Assembly: GCF_014524565.1 (NCBI RefSeq)
Contig: NZ_CP060139.1
Span: 3,169,501-3,233,500 of the forward strand
Length of the DNA stretch: 64,000 bases
Direction: 5' to 3'
From: Croceimicrobium hydrocarbonivorans
Lineage (GTDB): Bacteria; Bacteroidota; Bacteroidia; Flavobacteriales; Schleiferiaceae
This document shows, in pieces, positions 1 through 7,144 of the stretch. The notes under the pieces were generated by a model. It saw nothing but the letters and a program-made list of their open reading frames with translations. It was not told the origin of the DNA and ran no database searches. The stretch's first letter is position 1; every line of letters begins with the position of its first letter. The translations under genes and the position numbers were made by a program.

Positions 1-879
1 AGGGTGAATAGGGCCATTCGCAAGGCTATGAAGCGCCTGAATATGGGGGAGGACACCGTATTGATTAATTCCTTTAATCCCGATTTTGGTGCTTATTCTA
101 AGAATGAATTGCCTCATTCAGTAGAAATTTACCACTGTTACGATGAAATAGCCGCAGCCGATTGGGCGGCAAAACATGGTGCTCCCGCCGAATCGCAATA
201 TTTAGCGATGGTGGATGCCACAGTGGTTACTTCGGCCGGATTGCTCAAAACTAAGTCACCCCAAACTCCCCAATGCTATTTAGTGAAGAATGGGGTGAAT
301 TTTGATTTGTTCCATTCAGGATATACCGAAGAGCCTAAAGCCCCCATTATTGGCTATGTAGGTGCTATTGATTTTCGTTCCGATTATCATTTGTTGGAGG
401 AATGTTTTAAACGTTTTCCCGACTACGAATTTCATTTTGTAGGCAAGGTGATGGAGGAGCGCATTGAGGAGATTTTAAAGCAATATCCCAATGTGAAATT
501 ACTAGGTTCCAAACCAGCTAAAGAATTGCCTGCCTTCCTAAAAACCTGTGCTGTGGGAATCATTCCCTTTGAAATTAATGAATTTACCAAAGGGGTTTAT
601 CCTCTAAAAATCAATGAGTATTTAGCTACGGGAATTCCGGTGGTTTCTACTCGCTTTGGTGAATTGAGTGATTTTGAAAACATCGCTAGTCTGCATGATA
701 ATGCGGAGGGATTTGCCCAAGCCCTGAAATGGGAAATTGAAAACGATAGTCCGATCAAACGACGGGAAAGAGCACAGTTTGCGAAGCTTAATTCCTGGTA
801 TGGTCGGGTAGACGAATTCAGTGAAATAATTAACCAACTCGAAAACTCACTTAATGGATCAGAAGGCGCTACTTCCTGA
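1..879 (+). CDS. Glycosyltransferase, GT4-like (5' end outside window)
   Basis: Glycosyltransferase expected to add a sugar to a lipid-linked exopolysaccharide intermediate in the cytoplasm. The frame is open to the window edge and the first visible residues already lie inside the N-terminal Rossmann domain, so the GTG at 4 is unlikely to be the true start. Visible are a tract ending in NGVNFDLF, the usual linker into the second domain, then IIGYVGAIDFRSDYHLL, and LKINEYLATGIPVV, which is the nucleotide-sugar-binding E-containing motif of GT4 enzymes. The layout resembles TuaH-type enzymes. The 3' end overlaps the sulfotransferase gene by 26 bases, indicating one operon. The donor sugar cannot be read from the sequence. 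Confidence 0.85.
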   Translation, partial: RVNRAIRKAMKRLNMGEDTVLINSFNPDFGAYSKNELPHSVEIYHCYDEIAAADWAAKHGAPAESQYLAMVDATVVTSAGLLKTKSPQTPQCYLVKNGVNFDLFHSGYTEEPKAPIIGYVGAIDFRSDYHLLEECFKRFPDYEFHFVGKVMEERIEEILKQYPNVKLLGSKPAKELPAFLKTCAVGIIPFEINEFTKGVYPLKINEYLATGIPVVSTRFGELSDFENIASLHDNAEGFAQALKWEIENDSPIKRRERAQFAKLNSWYGRVDEFSEIINQLENSLNGSEGATS

Positions 880-1777
880 TTTTGTAGTGATTGGTGCCGG
901 TAAATCCGGAACCACTTCATTGCATGAATACCTCAATCAGCATCCTAAGATTTTTATGGGCGATAAGGAACCGAACTTCTTTGCCTACGAACTTTTAGAT
1001 CCGGAAACTCTGACTGATCCTACCGATAAGGAGCATTATTTTAATTCTGTTTATAAACTCGAAGATTACCTAGCTCTGTTTAAGGAGGCTAAGCCTGATC
1101 AGTTAAAGGGAGAGGTTTCGAATACTTATATCAGTAATAAAGACGCCTGGCAGCGGATTAAGCACTATGTGCCAGAGGCAAAATTGATGGCAATTTTACG
1201 TCATCCGGCCGATCGAATTTTTTCCCGCTATTTCCATTTGGTTCGTGAGAATGAAATTCCGGAGGGAGGTGATCTGAATGAAGTTTTCAATAAAGAATCA
1301 ATTTGGTGGCGTCGTCCGGATTTAGTGAATGAAGGATTTTACTATCGCCAATTAAAGCCCTATTTCGAGCACTTCGATGCAGATCAGATTAAGGTTTTCT
1401 TGTACGAAGATTTTATCGGCAAGACCGATGAGGTTGTGAAAGAAGCTTTTCAATTTTTAGGGGTAGATCCCAATGTGAAAGTGGGTACCGATGTGGTTTA
1501 CAATAAATCGGGCAAGGTGCGCAACAAATCTGTGGATGCCATTGTAGGGCAGGAAAGTGCTCCCATTCGTTTCTTGAAGAAATTTGCTCCGGGCTTGCAT
1601 CGCCAGCTAAAGGGCAGTGTAACTGTGAACCGCTGGTTAAATAATGTTCGTAATAAAAATCTGGAAAAACCCGATTTTGATCCTAAATTGAAGCAGCGCA
1701 TTATTAATGAGATTTACCGCGAGGATATTGAGAACTTGCAAAAGCTTATTAAACGCGATTTGAAACACTGGCTCTAA
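854..1777 (+). CDS. PAPS-dependent sulfotransferase
   Basis: Transfers sulfate from 3'-phosphoadenylyl sulfate (PAPS) to a hydroxyl or amine, here probably on a polysaccharide. The 5'-phosphosulfate loop is GAGKSGTTSLHEYL near residues 14-27, and the 3'-phosphate-binding segment is LRHPADRIFSRYFH near residues 115-128, with the expected Arg and Ser. At 307 residues the length suits the Sulfotransfer_1 family. No signal peptide is seen, so it should act in the cytoplasm. The ATG lies inside the preceding glycosyltransferase gene and the flippase gene starts 9 bases after the stop, so sulfation is probably part of polymer assembly. The acceptor is unknown. Confidence 0.88.
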   Translation: MDQKALLPDFVVIGAGKSGTTSLHEYLNQHPKIFMGDKEPNFFAYELLDPETLTDPTDKEHYFNSVYKLEDYLALFKEAKPDQLKGEVSNTYISNKDAWQRIKHYVPEAKLMAILRHPADRIFSRYFHLVRENEIPEGGDLNEVFNKESIWWRRPDLVNEGFYYRQLKPYFEHFDADQIKVFLYEDFIGKTDEVVKEAFQFLGVDPNVKVGTDVVYNKSGKVRNKSVDAIVGQESAPIRFLKKFAPGLHRQLKGSVTVNRWLNNVRNKNLEKPDFDPKLKQRIINEIYREDIENLQKLIKRDLKHWL

Positions 1778-1786
1778 ATTTTCAAT

Positions 1787-3100
1787 TTGCTACAAAAATT
1801 AAAATCCCAAAAGTTCCTCAGTATGGTTACTTCCGTGCTGGGAGCGGCATTTGCCCTTCTTACTTTTGGTTATTTGGCCAGAGCCTTAACTAAGGAGGAG
1901 TTTGGTATTTATGGGATTTATCTAGCGATAATTACCACCTTCGAAATGCTTCGCAATGGCTTGGTGGGGAAGCCCTTTATCAAGTTCATGGCCGAGTCGG
2001 ATGATGAGGAGGAAAAGCGAGGTATTATAGGGAGTTCCTGGGCCTTTTCCTTTTTAAGTACGGTGGTGTTTGCCGGGCCTTTAAGTTTGGCCATGTTGGC
2101 TTGGTATCTTTATCAACCCAGTGAAGAGGTTCTTATTTATGCCTTGTTTATTCCTATCCAGGCAATAAGCACCATACCTTCTAATATGGCGCAATGGCGT
2201 TTAAATGCCGATCTGCGTTTTGATTTATTGATTTGGCTGCGACTGAGTAATCAGGTATTCAATTTTGTGGGAGTATTGTGGGCCTATTACTTCGGTTACG
2301 GTTTATGGGCGATCATGTGGATTACGGTTATTTCCAATTTTAACCCATCTTGGATTGCGCTCATTTTCGATTGGGATGGACTGCGGCAAATTCGTCGGGC
2401 TCAAAAAGAGTGTATCTCCCGTTTGTACAAATTTGGTCGATATACGATGGGAACTCTCATCGGCGGAACCCTATTGCGTGGCAGTGATGATTTCTTGATT
2501 CGAATTTTCATGGGGCCGGAAGCTGTGGCGCTGTATCAGGTGCCCAACCGATTGGTAAACTTGATCGACATTCCACTCAGAGCCTTGGTTAGCTTCTCTT
2601 TTCCAAGCTTGGCTCGCTCTAATAAAGCGGGTGATGAAGAAGCTTTTAAACGCGAGTTTGAAGCGGCTACTGCTTTTGCCTTTGTATTGCTGCTCCCTAT
2701 GGCCATTGGAGCATTTATATTCGCTGAACCGCTGGTTTTATTGATGGGAGGGGAGAAGTATTTAGACTCGGCAATAATCCTACGCATATTCGCCATCTTC
2801 ATGGCCTTTAGTGCCCTGGATCGCTATGCCGGGGTTGGCTTGGATGTTTTAAATCGCCCGCAAATTAATATGCGTAAGGTGATTGTAATGCTTAGCGTGA
2901 ATATCCTAGGTGATATTGTGGTATTGTACTTTTTCCAAAGCTTGCCTTGGGTGGCGGCTATTTCCATCATCACCTTTAGCGTAGGAACCTTGCTAGGTTT
3001 CTATTATATGCGCGATCGAGTGCCCTTGCGCTTGCTGTTCTGGCTCAAACTGGGTACAGTGCAAATCCTCAATTTTGTTAAAAAGCCTGTGAGAAAATAG
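1787..3100 (+). CDS. Wzx-type polysaccharide flippase
   Basis: Integral inner-membrane protein of 437 residues with about 12 hydrophobic segments, matching the MOP-superfamily flippases that move lipid-linked oligosaccharide units to the periplasmic face. The start LGAAFALLTFGYLARALTKE is typical of these proteins: a first helix, then the conserved ARxLxxxEFG segment. A TTG start is used; the next Met is 12 residues in and would cut into the first helix. It lies 9 bases behind the sulfotransferase gene, in the same direction. The gene ends in a short intergenic region that carries a promoter for the next block. Family assignment is firm, substrate unknown. Confidence 0.85.
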   Translation: MLQKLKSQKFLSMVTSVLGAAFALLTFGYLARALTKEEFGIYGIYLAIITTFEMLRNGLVGKPFIKFMAESDDEEEKRGIIGSSWAFSFLSTVVFAGPLSLAMLAWYLYQPSEEVLIYALFIPIQAISTIPSNMAQWRLNADLRFDLLIWLRLSNQVFNFVGVLWAYYFGYGLWAIMWITVISNFNPSWIALIFDWDGLRQIRRAQKECISRLYKFGRYTMGTLIGGTLLRGSDDFLIRIFMGPEAVALYQVPNRLVNLIDIPLRALVSFSFPSLARSNKAGDEEAFKREFEAATAFAFVLLLPMAIGAFIFAEPLVLLMGGEKYLDSAIILRIFAIFMAFSALDRYAGVGLDVLNRPQINMRKVIVMLSVNILGDIVVLYFFQSLPWVAAISIITFSVGTLLGFYYMRDRVPLRLLFWLKLGTVQILNFVKKPVRK

Positions 3101-3128
3101 GCTTTATCTGCCTATAGCTGTTTTCCCA

Positions 3129-3161
3129 AACTGGGATTAAGTCCTAAATTTGGGATAAGTC
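3129..3161 (+). promoter_or_regulatory. Promoter with flanking direct repeat before the sigma-54 regulator
   Basis: TAAATTTG at 3145-3152 fits the Bacteroidota -7 consensus TAnnTTTG exactly and lies 16 bases before the ATG at 3169. Two near-copies, GGGATTAAGTC (3133-3143) and GGGATAAGTC (3152-3161), flank or overlap it, and CCCAAA/TTTGGG form an inverted pair. The repeats could bind a regulator; that part is inference. No clear -33 TTG was found. Confidence 0.45.
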
Positions 3162-3168
3162 AGCGTCT

Positions 3169-4521
3169 ATGTCTTTGATGAGAATTTTTTTGGTAGAGGA
3201 TAGCATCCCCTATGCCAAGCTTTTAATGCACCACTTGGGCTTAAATCCCGATAATGAGGTGGAGCACTTTAGTGACGCGGCTTCTTTTCTAAAGCAATTG
3301 CACAAGGTTCCGGATTGTATTTTACTGGATTATTCTTTGCCCGATTTAAGCGGAATTGACGTTTTAAAACGCATAAAATCACAGCATTCCGATTTGCCAG
3401 TTTTGATTGTCTCTGGTCAGGAAGATGTGGGTACCGCGGTAGATCTCCTGCGTGAAGGTGCCTATGATTATATCGTTAAGGACGTAAATGCCAAGGATCG
3501 TATTTGGAAAGCCTTGAATAATATTCGCGAGAATGCTCGACTCCGCAAGGAGATTGATGTGCTTCGCGAAGAGGTAAATCTCAAATACGATTTCAGCAAT
3601 ATCATTGGCGGTAGTCCGGGATTAAAAAAGGTTTTTAAGCTGATTGAAAAAGCGGCTCAAACCAATATCACTGTTTCCATAACAGGTGAAACTGGTACGG
3701 GTAAAGAATTGGTAGCCAAGGCTATTCACTATAATTCTAAATTTCGCCGCAAACCTTTGGTGTCAATCAATATTGCCGCTATTCCCAGTGAATTGCTGGA
3801 AAGCGAATTGTTTGGACATGAGAAAGGGGCCTTTACAGGCGCTGTATCCAAGCGCATAGGAAAGTTTGAGGAGGCCGATGGTGGAACCATATTTCTGGAT
3901 GAGATCGGGGAGATGGATGTGAACCTGCAAGCCAAGCTTTTAAGAGTATTGCAGGAGAAGGAAGTAACACGATTGGGAAGCAATAAAGCGGTCAAAATCA
4001 ATACACGCATTTTGGTGGCTACCCATCGAGATTTGAAAGAGGAAGTGCGTATTGGTAATTTCCGCGAGGACCTTTATTATCGATTACTGGGCTTACCCAT
4101 TCACCTGCCTCCCTTGCGTGAGCGCGGAGGTGATATTATGATGTTAGCCAAGCATTTCTTGCAGGACTTTTGCCGTGAGAATGATTTTGGTGATATACGC
4201 ATCAGCCCTGAGGCGCAACAAAGATTATTATCTTATCCCTGGCCTGGAAATGTGCGAGAATTAAAAGCGATAATGGAGCTGGCTGCAGTACTTTGCGATA
4301 GTGGAGTAATTGAGGAAAAAGACTTGAATTTTAACTCTGTTACTGATGAAATGGATACCTTAGTATCGGAGGGATTAAGTCTAAAGGAGTACAACCGTAG
4401 ATTGATTGAACACTATCTGCGGAAAAATGACAATAATGTGGTGGAAGTGGCTAAGCGCCTGGATATTGGTAAAAGCACCCTCTACCGAATGATCAAGAAT
4501 AAGGAAATCAACATAAACTAA
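3169..4521 (+). CDS. Sigma-54-dependent NtrC-family response regulator
   Basis: Activates transcription from RpoN promoters once phosphorylated. The receiver domain covers residues 1-125 with acidic residue D11 and phospho-acceptor D54 (ILLDYSLPD). The AAA+ domain has Walker A GETGTGKE from residue 173, the sigma-54-contacting GAFTGA loop at 220-225 and a Walker B in GGTIFLDEIGEM. The Fis-type helix-turn-helix is at the C-terminus (NNVVEVAKRLDIGKSTLYRM). All key residues are intact and 450 residues is the family length. A second Met three codons in (3178) is also a possible start. Hpt and receiver genes follow within 11 bases, but no sensor kinase is adjacent. It probably controls the exopolysaccharide genes, by context only. 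Confidence 0.93.
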   Translation: MSLMRIFLVEDSIPYAKLLMHHLGLNPDNEVEHFSDAASFLKQLHKVPDCILLDYSLPDLSGIDVLKRIKSQHSDLPVLIVSGQEDVGTAVDLLREGAYDYIVKDVNAKDRIWKALNNIRENARLRKEIDVLREEVNLKYDFSNIIGGSPGLKKVFKLIEKAAQTNITVSITGETGTGKELVAKAIHYNSKFRRKPLVSINIAAIPSELLESELFGHEKGAFTGAVSKRIGKFEEADGGTIFLDEIGEMDVNLQAKLLRVLQEKEVTRLGSNKAVKINTRILVATHRDLKEEVRIGNFREDLYYRLLGLPIHLPPLRERGGDIMMLAKHFLQDFCRENDFGDIRISPEAQQRLLSYPWPGNVRELKAIMELAAVLCDSGVIEEKDLNFNSVTDEMDTLVSEGLSLKEYNRRLIEHYLRKNDNNVVEVAKRLDIGKSTLYRMIKNKEININ

Positions 4522-4531
4522 ATTCATTCTC

Positions 4532-4870
4532 ATGTCAGACAAAGTCTATGATCTCTCCCAACTCGAGGAACTGGGCGGCGGTGATGCAGAATTCGTAGCC
4601 ATGATGGTGGCTACCTTCTTAGAACATACCCCTGGTCAGTTAGACGAGATGAAGAATGCCCACAGTAGTGGTGATTTGGCCACTTTGGGAGCTATTGCCC
4701 ACAAGATCAAGCCTAATGTAGATATGTTCGGAATTAATGCCATTACCCAGGATATTCGGGACCTGGAGCAAATGGGTAAAGAGGGCATTAATAATGACGA
4801 AACTCGCGCTAAGCTTCAAAGAGTGGATCAGGAACTTCAAATTGCTTTCGAACAATTAAAGCAATTTTAG
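4532..4870 (+). CDS. Histidine phosphotransfer (Hpt) domain protein
   Basis: A 112-residue stand-alone Hpt domain that relays phosphate between a hybrid kinase and response regulators. The phosphorylatable histidine is H57 in AIAHKIKPNVDMFG, which matches the AHxLK signature. The rest is helical and acidic, as expected of the four-helix bundle. It sits 10 bases after the NtrC-type regulator gene, and its stop codon is directly followed by the receiver gene. The order regulator-Hpt-receiver implies a multi-step phosphorelay whose kinase is encoded elsewhere. Confidence 0.9.
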   Translation: MSDKVYDLSQLEELGGGDAEFVAMMVATFLEHTPGQLDEMKNAHSSGDLATLGAIAHKIKPNVDMFGINAITQDIRDLEQMGKEGINNDETRAKLQRVDQELQIAFEQLKQF

Positions 4871-5257
4871 ATGGAGGCCAATAAACGAGAAGAAATTTTG
4901 GTGATCGATGACCAACCGATCATGCTCAAGCTTTTGGAGCAAATTCTCAAGGATCGTTACGATGTGGTGGCCCTGGAGAATGGTAAAGAAGCCCTAGAGT
5001 GGATGTATTCCGGAAACATTCCGGATTTGGTGGTTGCCGATCTCAATATGCCAGAAATCGACGGATTCGAATACATTCAGCGTATTCGCGAAAGCGGTTT
5101 CTTTTACGATGTTCCTTTAATTGTACTTTCTGGAGAAGAGAGTAGCTCTGAACGTATTAAGTGTCTGAAATTAGGGGCCAATGATTATTTGATCAAGCCT
5201 TTTAACCCGGAGGAATTACGTCTCCGAATTGATAACTTAATTCGACTGAAAGGGTGA
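4871..5257 (+). CDS. Single-domain receiver (CheY-like) protein
   Basis: A 128-residue receiver with no output domain. The acidic pair is D13/D14, the phospho-acceptor is D57 (VVADLNMPEIDG), the switch Ser is in IVLSGEES, and the invariant Lys is in YLIKPFNPEEL, so it should be fully phosphorylatable. It starts on the base after the Hpt stop, and its TGA overlaps the GTG start of the sugar transferase (GTGA, 5254-5257), which suggests translational coupling. It may be a phosphate sink, or may act by contact with the receiver-like domain of that sugar transferase (inference). Confidence 0.92.
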   Translation: MEANKREEILVIDDQPIMLKLLEQILKDRYDVVALENGKEALEWMYSGNIPDLVVADLNMPEIDGFEYIQRIRESGFFYDVPLIVLSGEESSSERIKCLKLGANDYLIKPFNPEELRLRIDNLIRLKG

Positions 5258-6411
5258 AAAACGTTATATACATTGGCGATCTGGATGAGGTTGAAGCCAT
5301 CCTCACTGCGAAGTTCGGCGATCGACTTAAAGCCGTGCGCAATGTGGTAGGTTTTTACAATCAGTTGGATGATTTAGACGAAGTTGAATTGGTGGTTTCC
5401 GAAACCAAGCTCAAAGGTTTAAGAGGGGATGAAATCTTTGAACGTTATTCGGGGCTCTTGAATGAAAAAGGCATCCCCTTTATTCTGGTGGGAAATCGCT
5501 TATCCCAAAAAGTGCGCGAAAGATACCTGAAGCAGGGTATAATGGAAGTAGCCTGGAATCGCGAGCAGCTGGAAACGGTAATCAATAAGGTTCCTTTCTA
5601 TCATTCCATGCTCGACTGGCGCTTGCATCAAAAGCGGGAAATGCAAAAAACGGAGTATCGGATTCCGGTGGCCAAACGCATTTTCGACATCGCTGTGGCT
5701 GGTACCGCATTATTGCTCTTATCTCCCTTGCTCATTGCAACCGTTATTGCCATCCGACTGGAGTCGAAAGGAAAGGTCTACTACATCTCTAAAAGGGTAG
5801 GAACCGGATATCGGGTTTTTGACTTCTACAAGTTGCGATCCATGTACACCGATGCCGATCAACGCCTGAAAGAATTAAAGCATTTAAATCAATACGCTGA
5901 GGAGGCGCAAAAAGCTGAGGCTGAAGGTAAAACCAGTATCCCAAAGGAAAAGGCCCATCACAGTTCAGCGCCACAATTGATTAATAAGGATGGTTCGCCC
6001 ATGACCGAAGAGGAGTACCAGGAACTGCGTCGCAAGCAAGCTGCCGGAACTTTTGTGAAGTTTAAGAATGATCCGCGCATTACCCGAGTAGGACAGATTA
6101 TCCGTAATACCAGTATTGATGAGCTTCCACAGCTTATCAATGTACTGAAGGGGGATATGTCCATCGTAGGGAACCGACCCTTGCCACTCTACGAAGCGGA
6201 GCAATTAACTTCGGATGATTGGAGTCAGCGATTTTTGGCACCAGCTGGAATTACCGGATTATGGCAGGTAGAAAAGCGTGGTGGTGGCAGCATGAGTGAG
6301 GAAGAACGCAAAGGTCTGGACAATAAGTACGCTCAGAATTTCAGCTTCTGGAACGACATTCGTTTGATCCTGCGTACCATTCCAGCATTGTTTCAAAAAG
6401 AAAATGTTTGA
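5254..6411 (+). CDS. Polyprenyl-phosphate sugar-1-phosphate transferase with pseudo-receiver N-terminus
   Basis: Initiates repeat-unit synthesis by moving a sugar-1-phosphate to undecaprenyl phosphate at the inner membrane. The catalytic domain (about residues 135-385) has the membrane hairpin after KRIFDIAVAG, then KRVGTGYRVFDFYKLRSM, and the catalytic tract SIDELPQLINVLKGDMSIVG. A charged insert of about 70 residues separates the last two. Residues 1-115 follow the receiver pattern (VIYIGD, then VVSETKLKGLRG, then PFILVG), but the phospho-acceptor Asp is E50 and the conserved Lys is lost, so I call it a pseudo-receiver. It is shorter than WbaP/WcaJ and lacks their extra N-terminal helices. 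GTG start, coupled to the receiver gene. Confidence 0.88.
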   Translation: MKNVIYIGDLDEVEAILTAKFGDRLKAVRNVVGFYNQLDDLDEVELVVSETKLKGLRGDEIFERYSGLLNEKGIPFILVGNRLSQKVRERYLKQGIMEVAWNREQLETVINKVPFYHSMLDWRLHQKREMQKTEYRIPVAKRIFDIAVAGTALLLLSPLLIATVIAIRLESKGKVYYISKRVGTGYRVFDFYKLRSMYTDADQRLKELKHLNQYAEEAQKAEAEGKTSIPKEKAHHSSAPQLINKDGSPMTEEEYQELRRKQAAGTFVKFKNDPRITRVGQIIRNTSIDELPQLINVLKGDMSIVGNRPLPLYEAEQLTSDDWSQRFLAPAGITGLWQVEKRGGGSMSEEERKGLDNKYAQNFSFWNDIRLILRTIPALFQKENV

Positions 6412-7139
6412 TGTTGCGAAAACTGTTTTTGCTACTGGGATTCCTATGCCTGATAAGCCTTACTAATGTTCAGGCCCAAACTTTCGGACGGACCGAGAAA
6501 GCAGTCAGTGAAGATTCCTTAATCATTGACCTGGCCGATTATCTGCCTCCTTTAAACTTATTGATTGATTCGGCGGTGGCCAATGCTCCGCAAATTGAAT
6601 ACTATCGCCAAAGACAATTGATGTTCGAATATGAAATCGGCATCGGTCGTAATCAATGGATGGAAGGCGTAAGAGTTTATACCAATTACAACCTGGGAAC
6701 CAGTGGAGCTAGCGATGGTAATATCTTCATTCAGGGTTTTCAGTATGGTATCAATGCCCAAATTCCCTTGAGTATGTTCTTTGGCCAGAGGGATGCTGGA
6801 AAGATGTCCAAGGCAGCAAGTATGGCAGAAGAAGCCCAAAAGCAGCGAACGGTTATTGAGATTGAAACGGAGGTGGAAGAAACTTTCAGCCGACTTTTTA
6901 TGCTTCGCGATTTGATTAAGGAAGCCACCAATGCAAAAGAATCTGCACAATTCATTTATGAACAGTCAGAAGCCAAGTATATTCGCGGCGAAATTTCGTT
7001 GGATGAGCTTGGGCAGAACGCGGACCTTCGCACCAAGTGGGCCACAAATTACATTACCTTAAAAACCCAGTTTTACGACACTTACCGCAGGCTTGAGCGC
7101 TTAGTAGGCGTGCCTTTCAGTAAGTTTAATGATAATTAG
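6411..7139 (+). CDS. Half-length TolC-like outer-membrane protein of the EPS locus
   Basis: Has a signal peptide (LRKLFLLLGFLCLISL, cleaved after VQAQ) and then about 220 residues resembling one TolC repeat. It shows an LLIDSAVANAPQIEYYRQRQ helix, a beta segment with GFQYGINAQIPLSMFFGQR, then a long alpha-helical tract up to RRLERLVGVPFS. True TolC-type factors are about 420-480 residues with two such repeats, so this protein would have to oligomerise further or serve a different role. The ATG at 6411 overlaps the upstream TGA by one base and is preferred over the TTG at 6408. It lies 5 bases before the Wzz-type gene, so a part in polymer export is likely. Confidence 0.7.
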   Translation: MLRKLFLLLGFLCLISLTNVQAQTFGRTEKAVSEDSLIIDLADYLPPLNLLIDSAVANAPQIEYYRQRQLMFEYEIGIGRNQWMEGVRVYTNYNLGTSGASDGNIFIQGFQYGINAQIPLSMFFGQRDAGKMSKAASMAEEAQKQRTVIEIETEVEETFSRLFMLRDLIKEATNAKESAQFIYEQSEAKYIRGEISLDELGQNADLRTKWATNYITLKTQFYDTYRRLERLVGVPFSKFNDN

Positions 7140-7144
7140 TCTCA

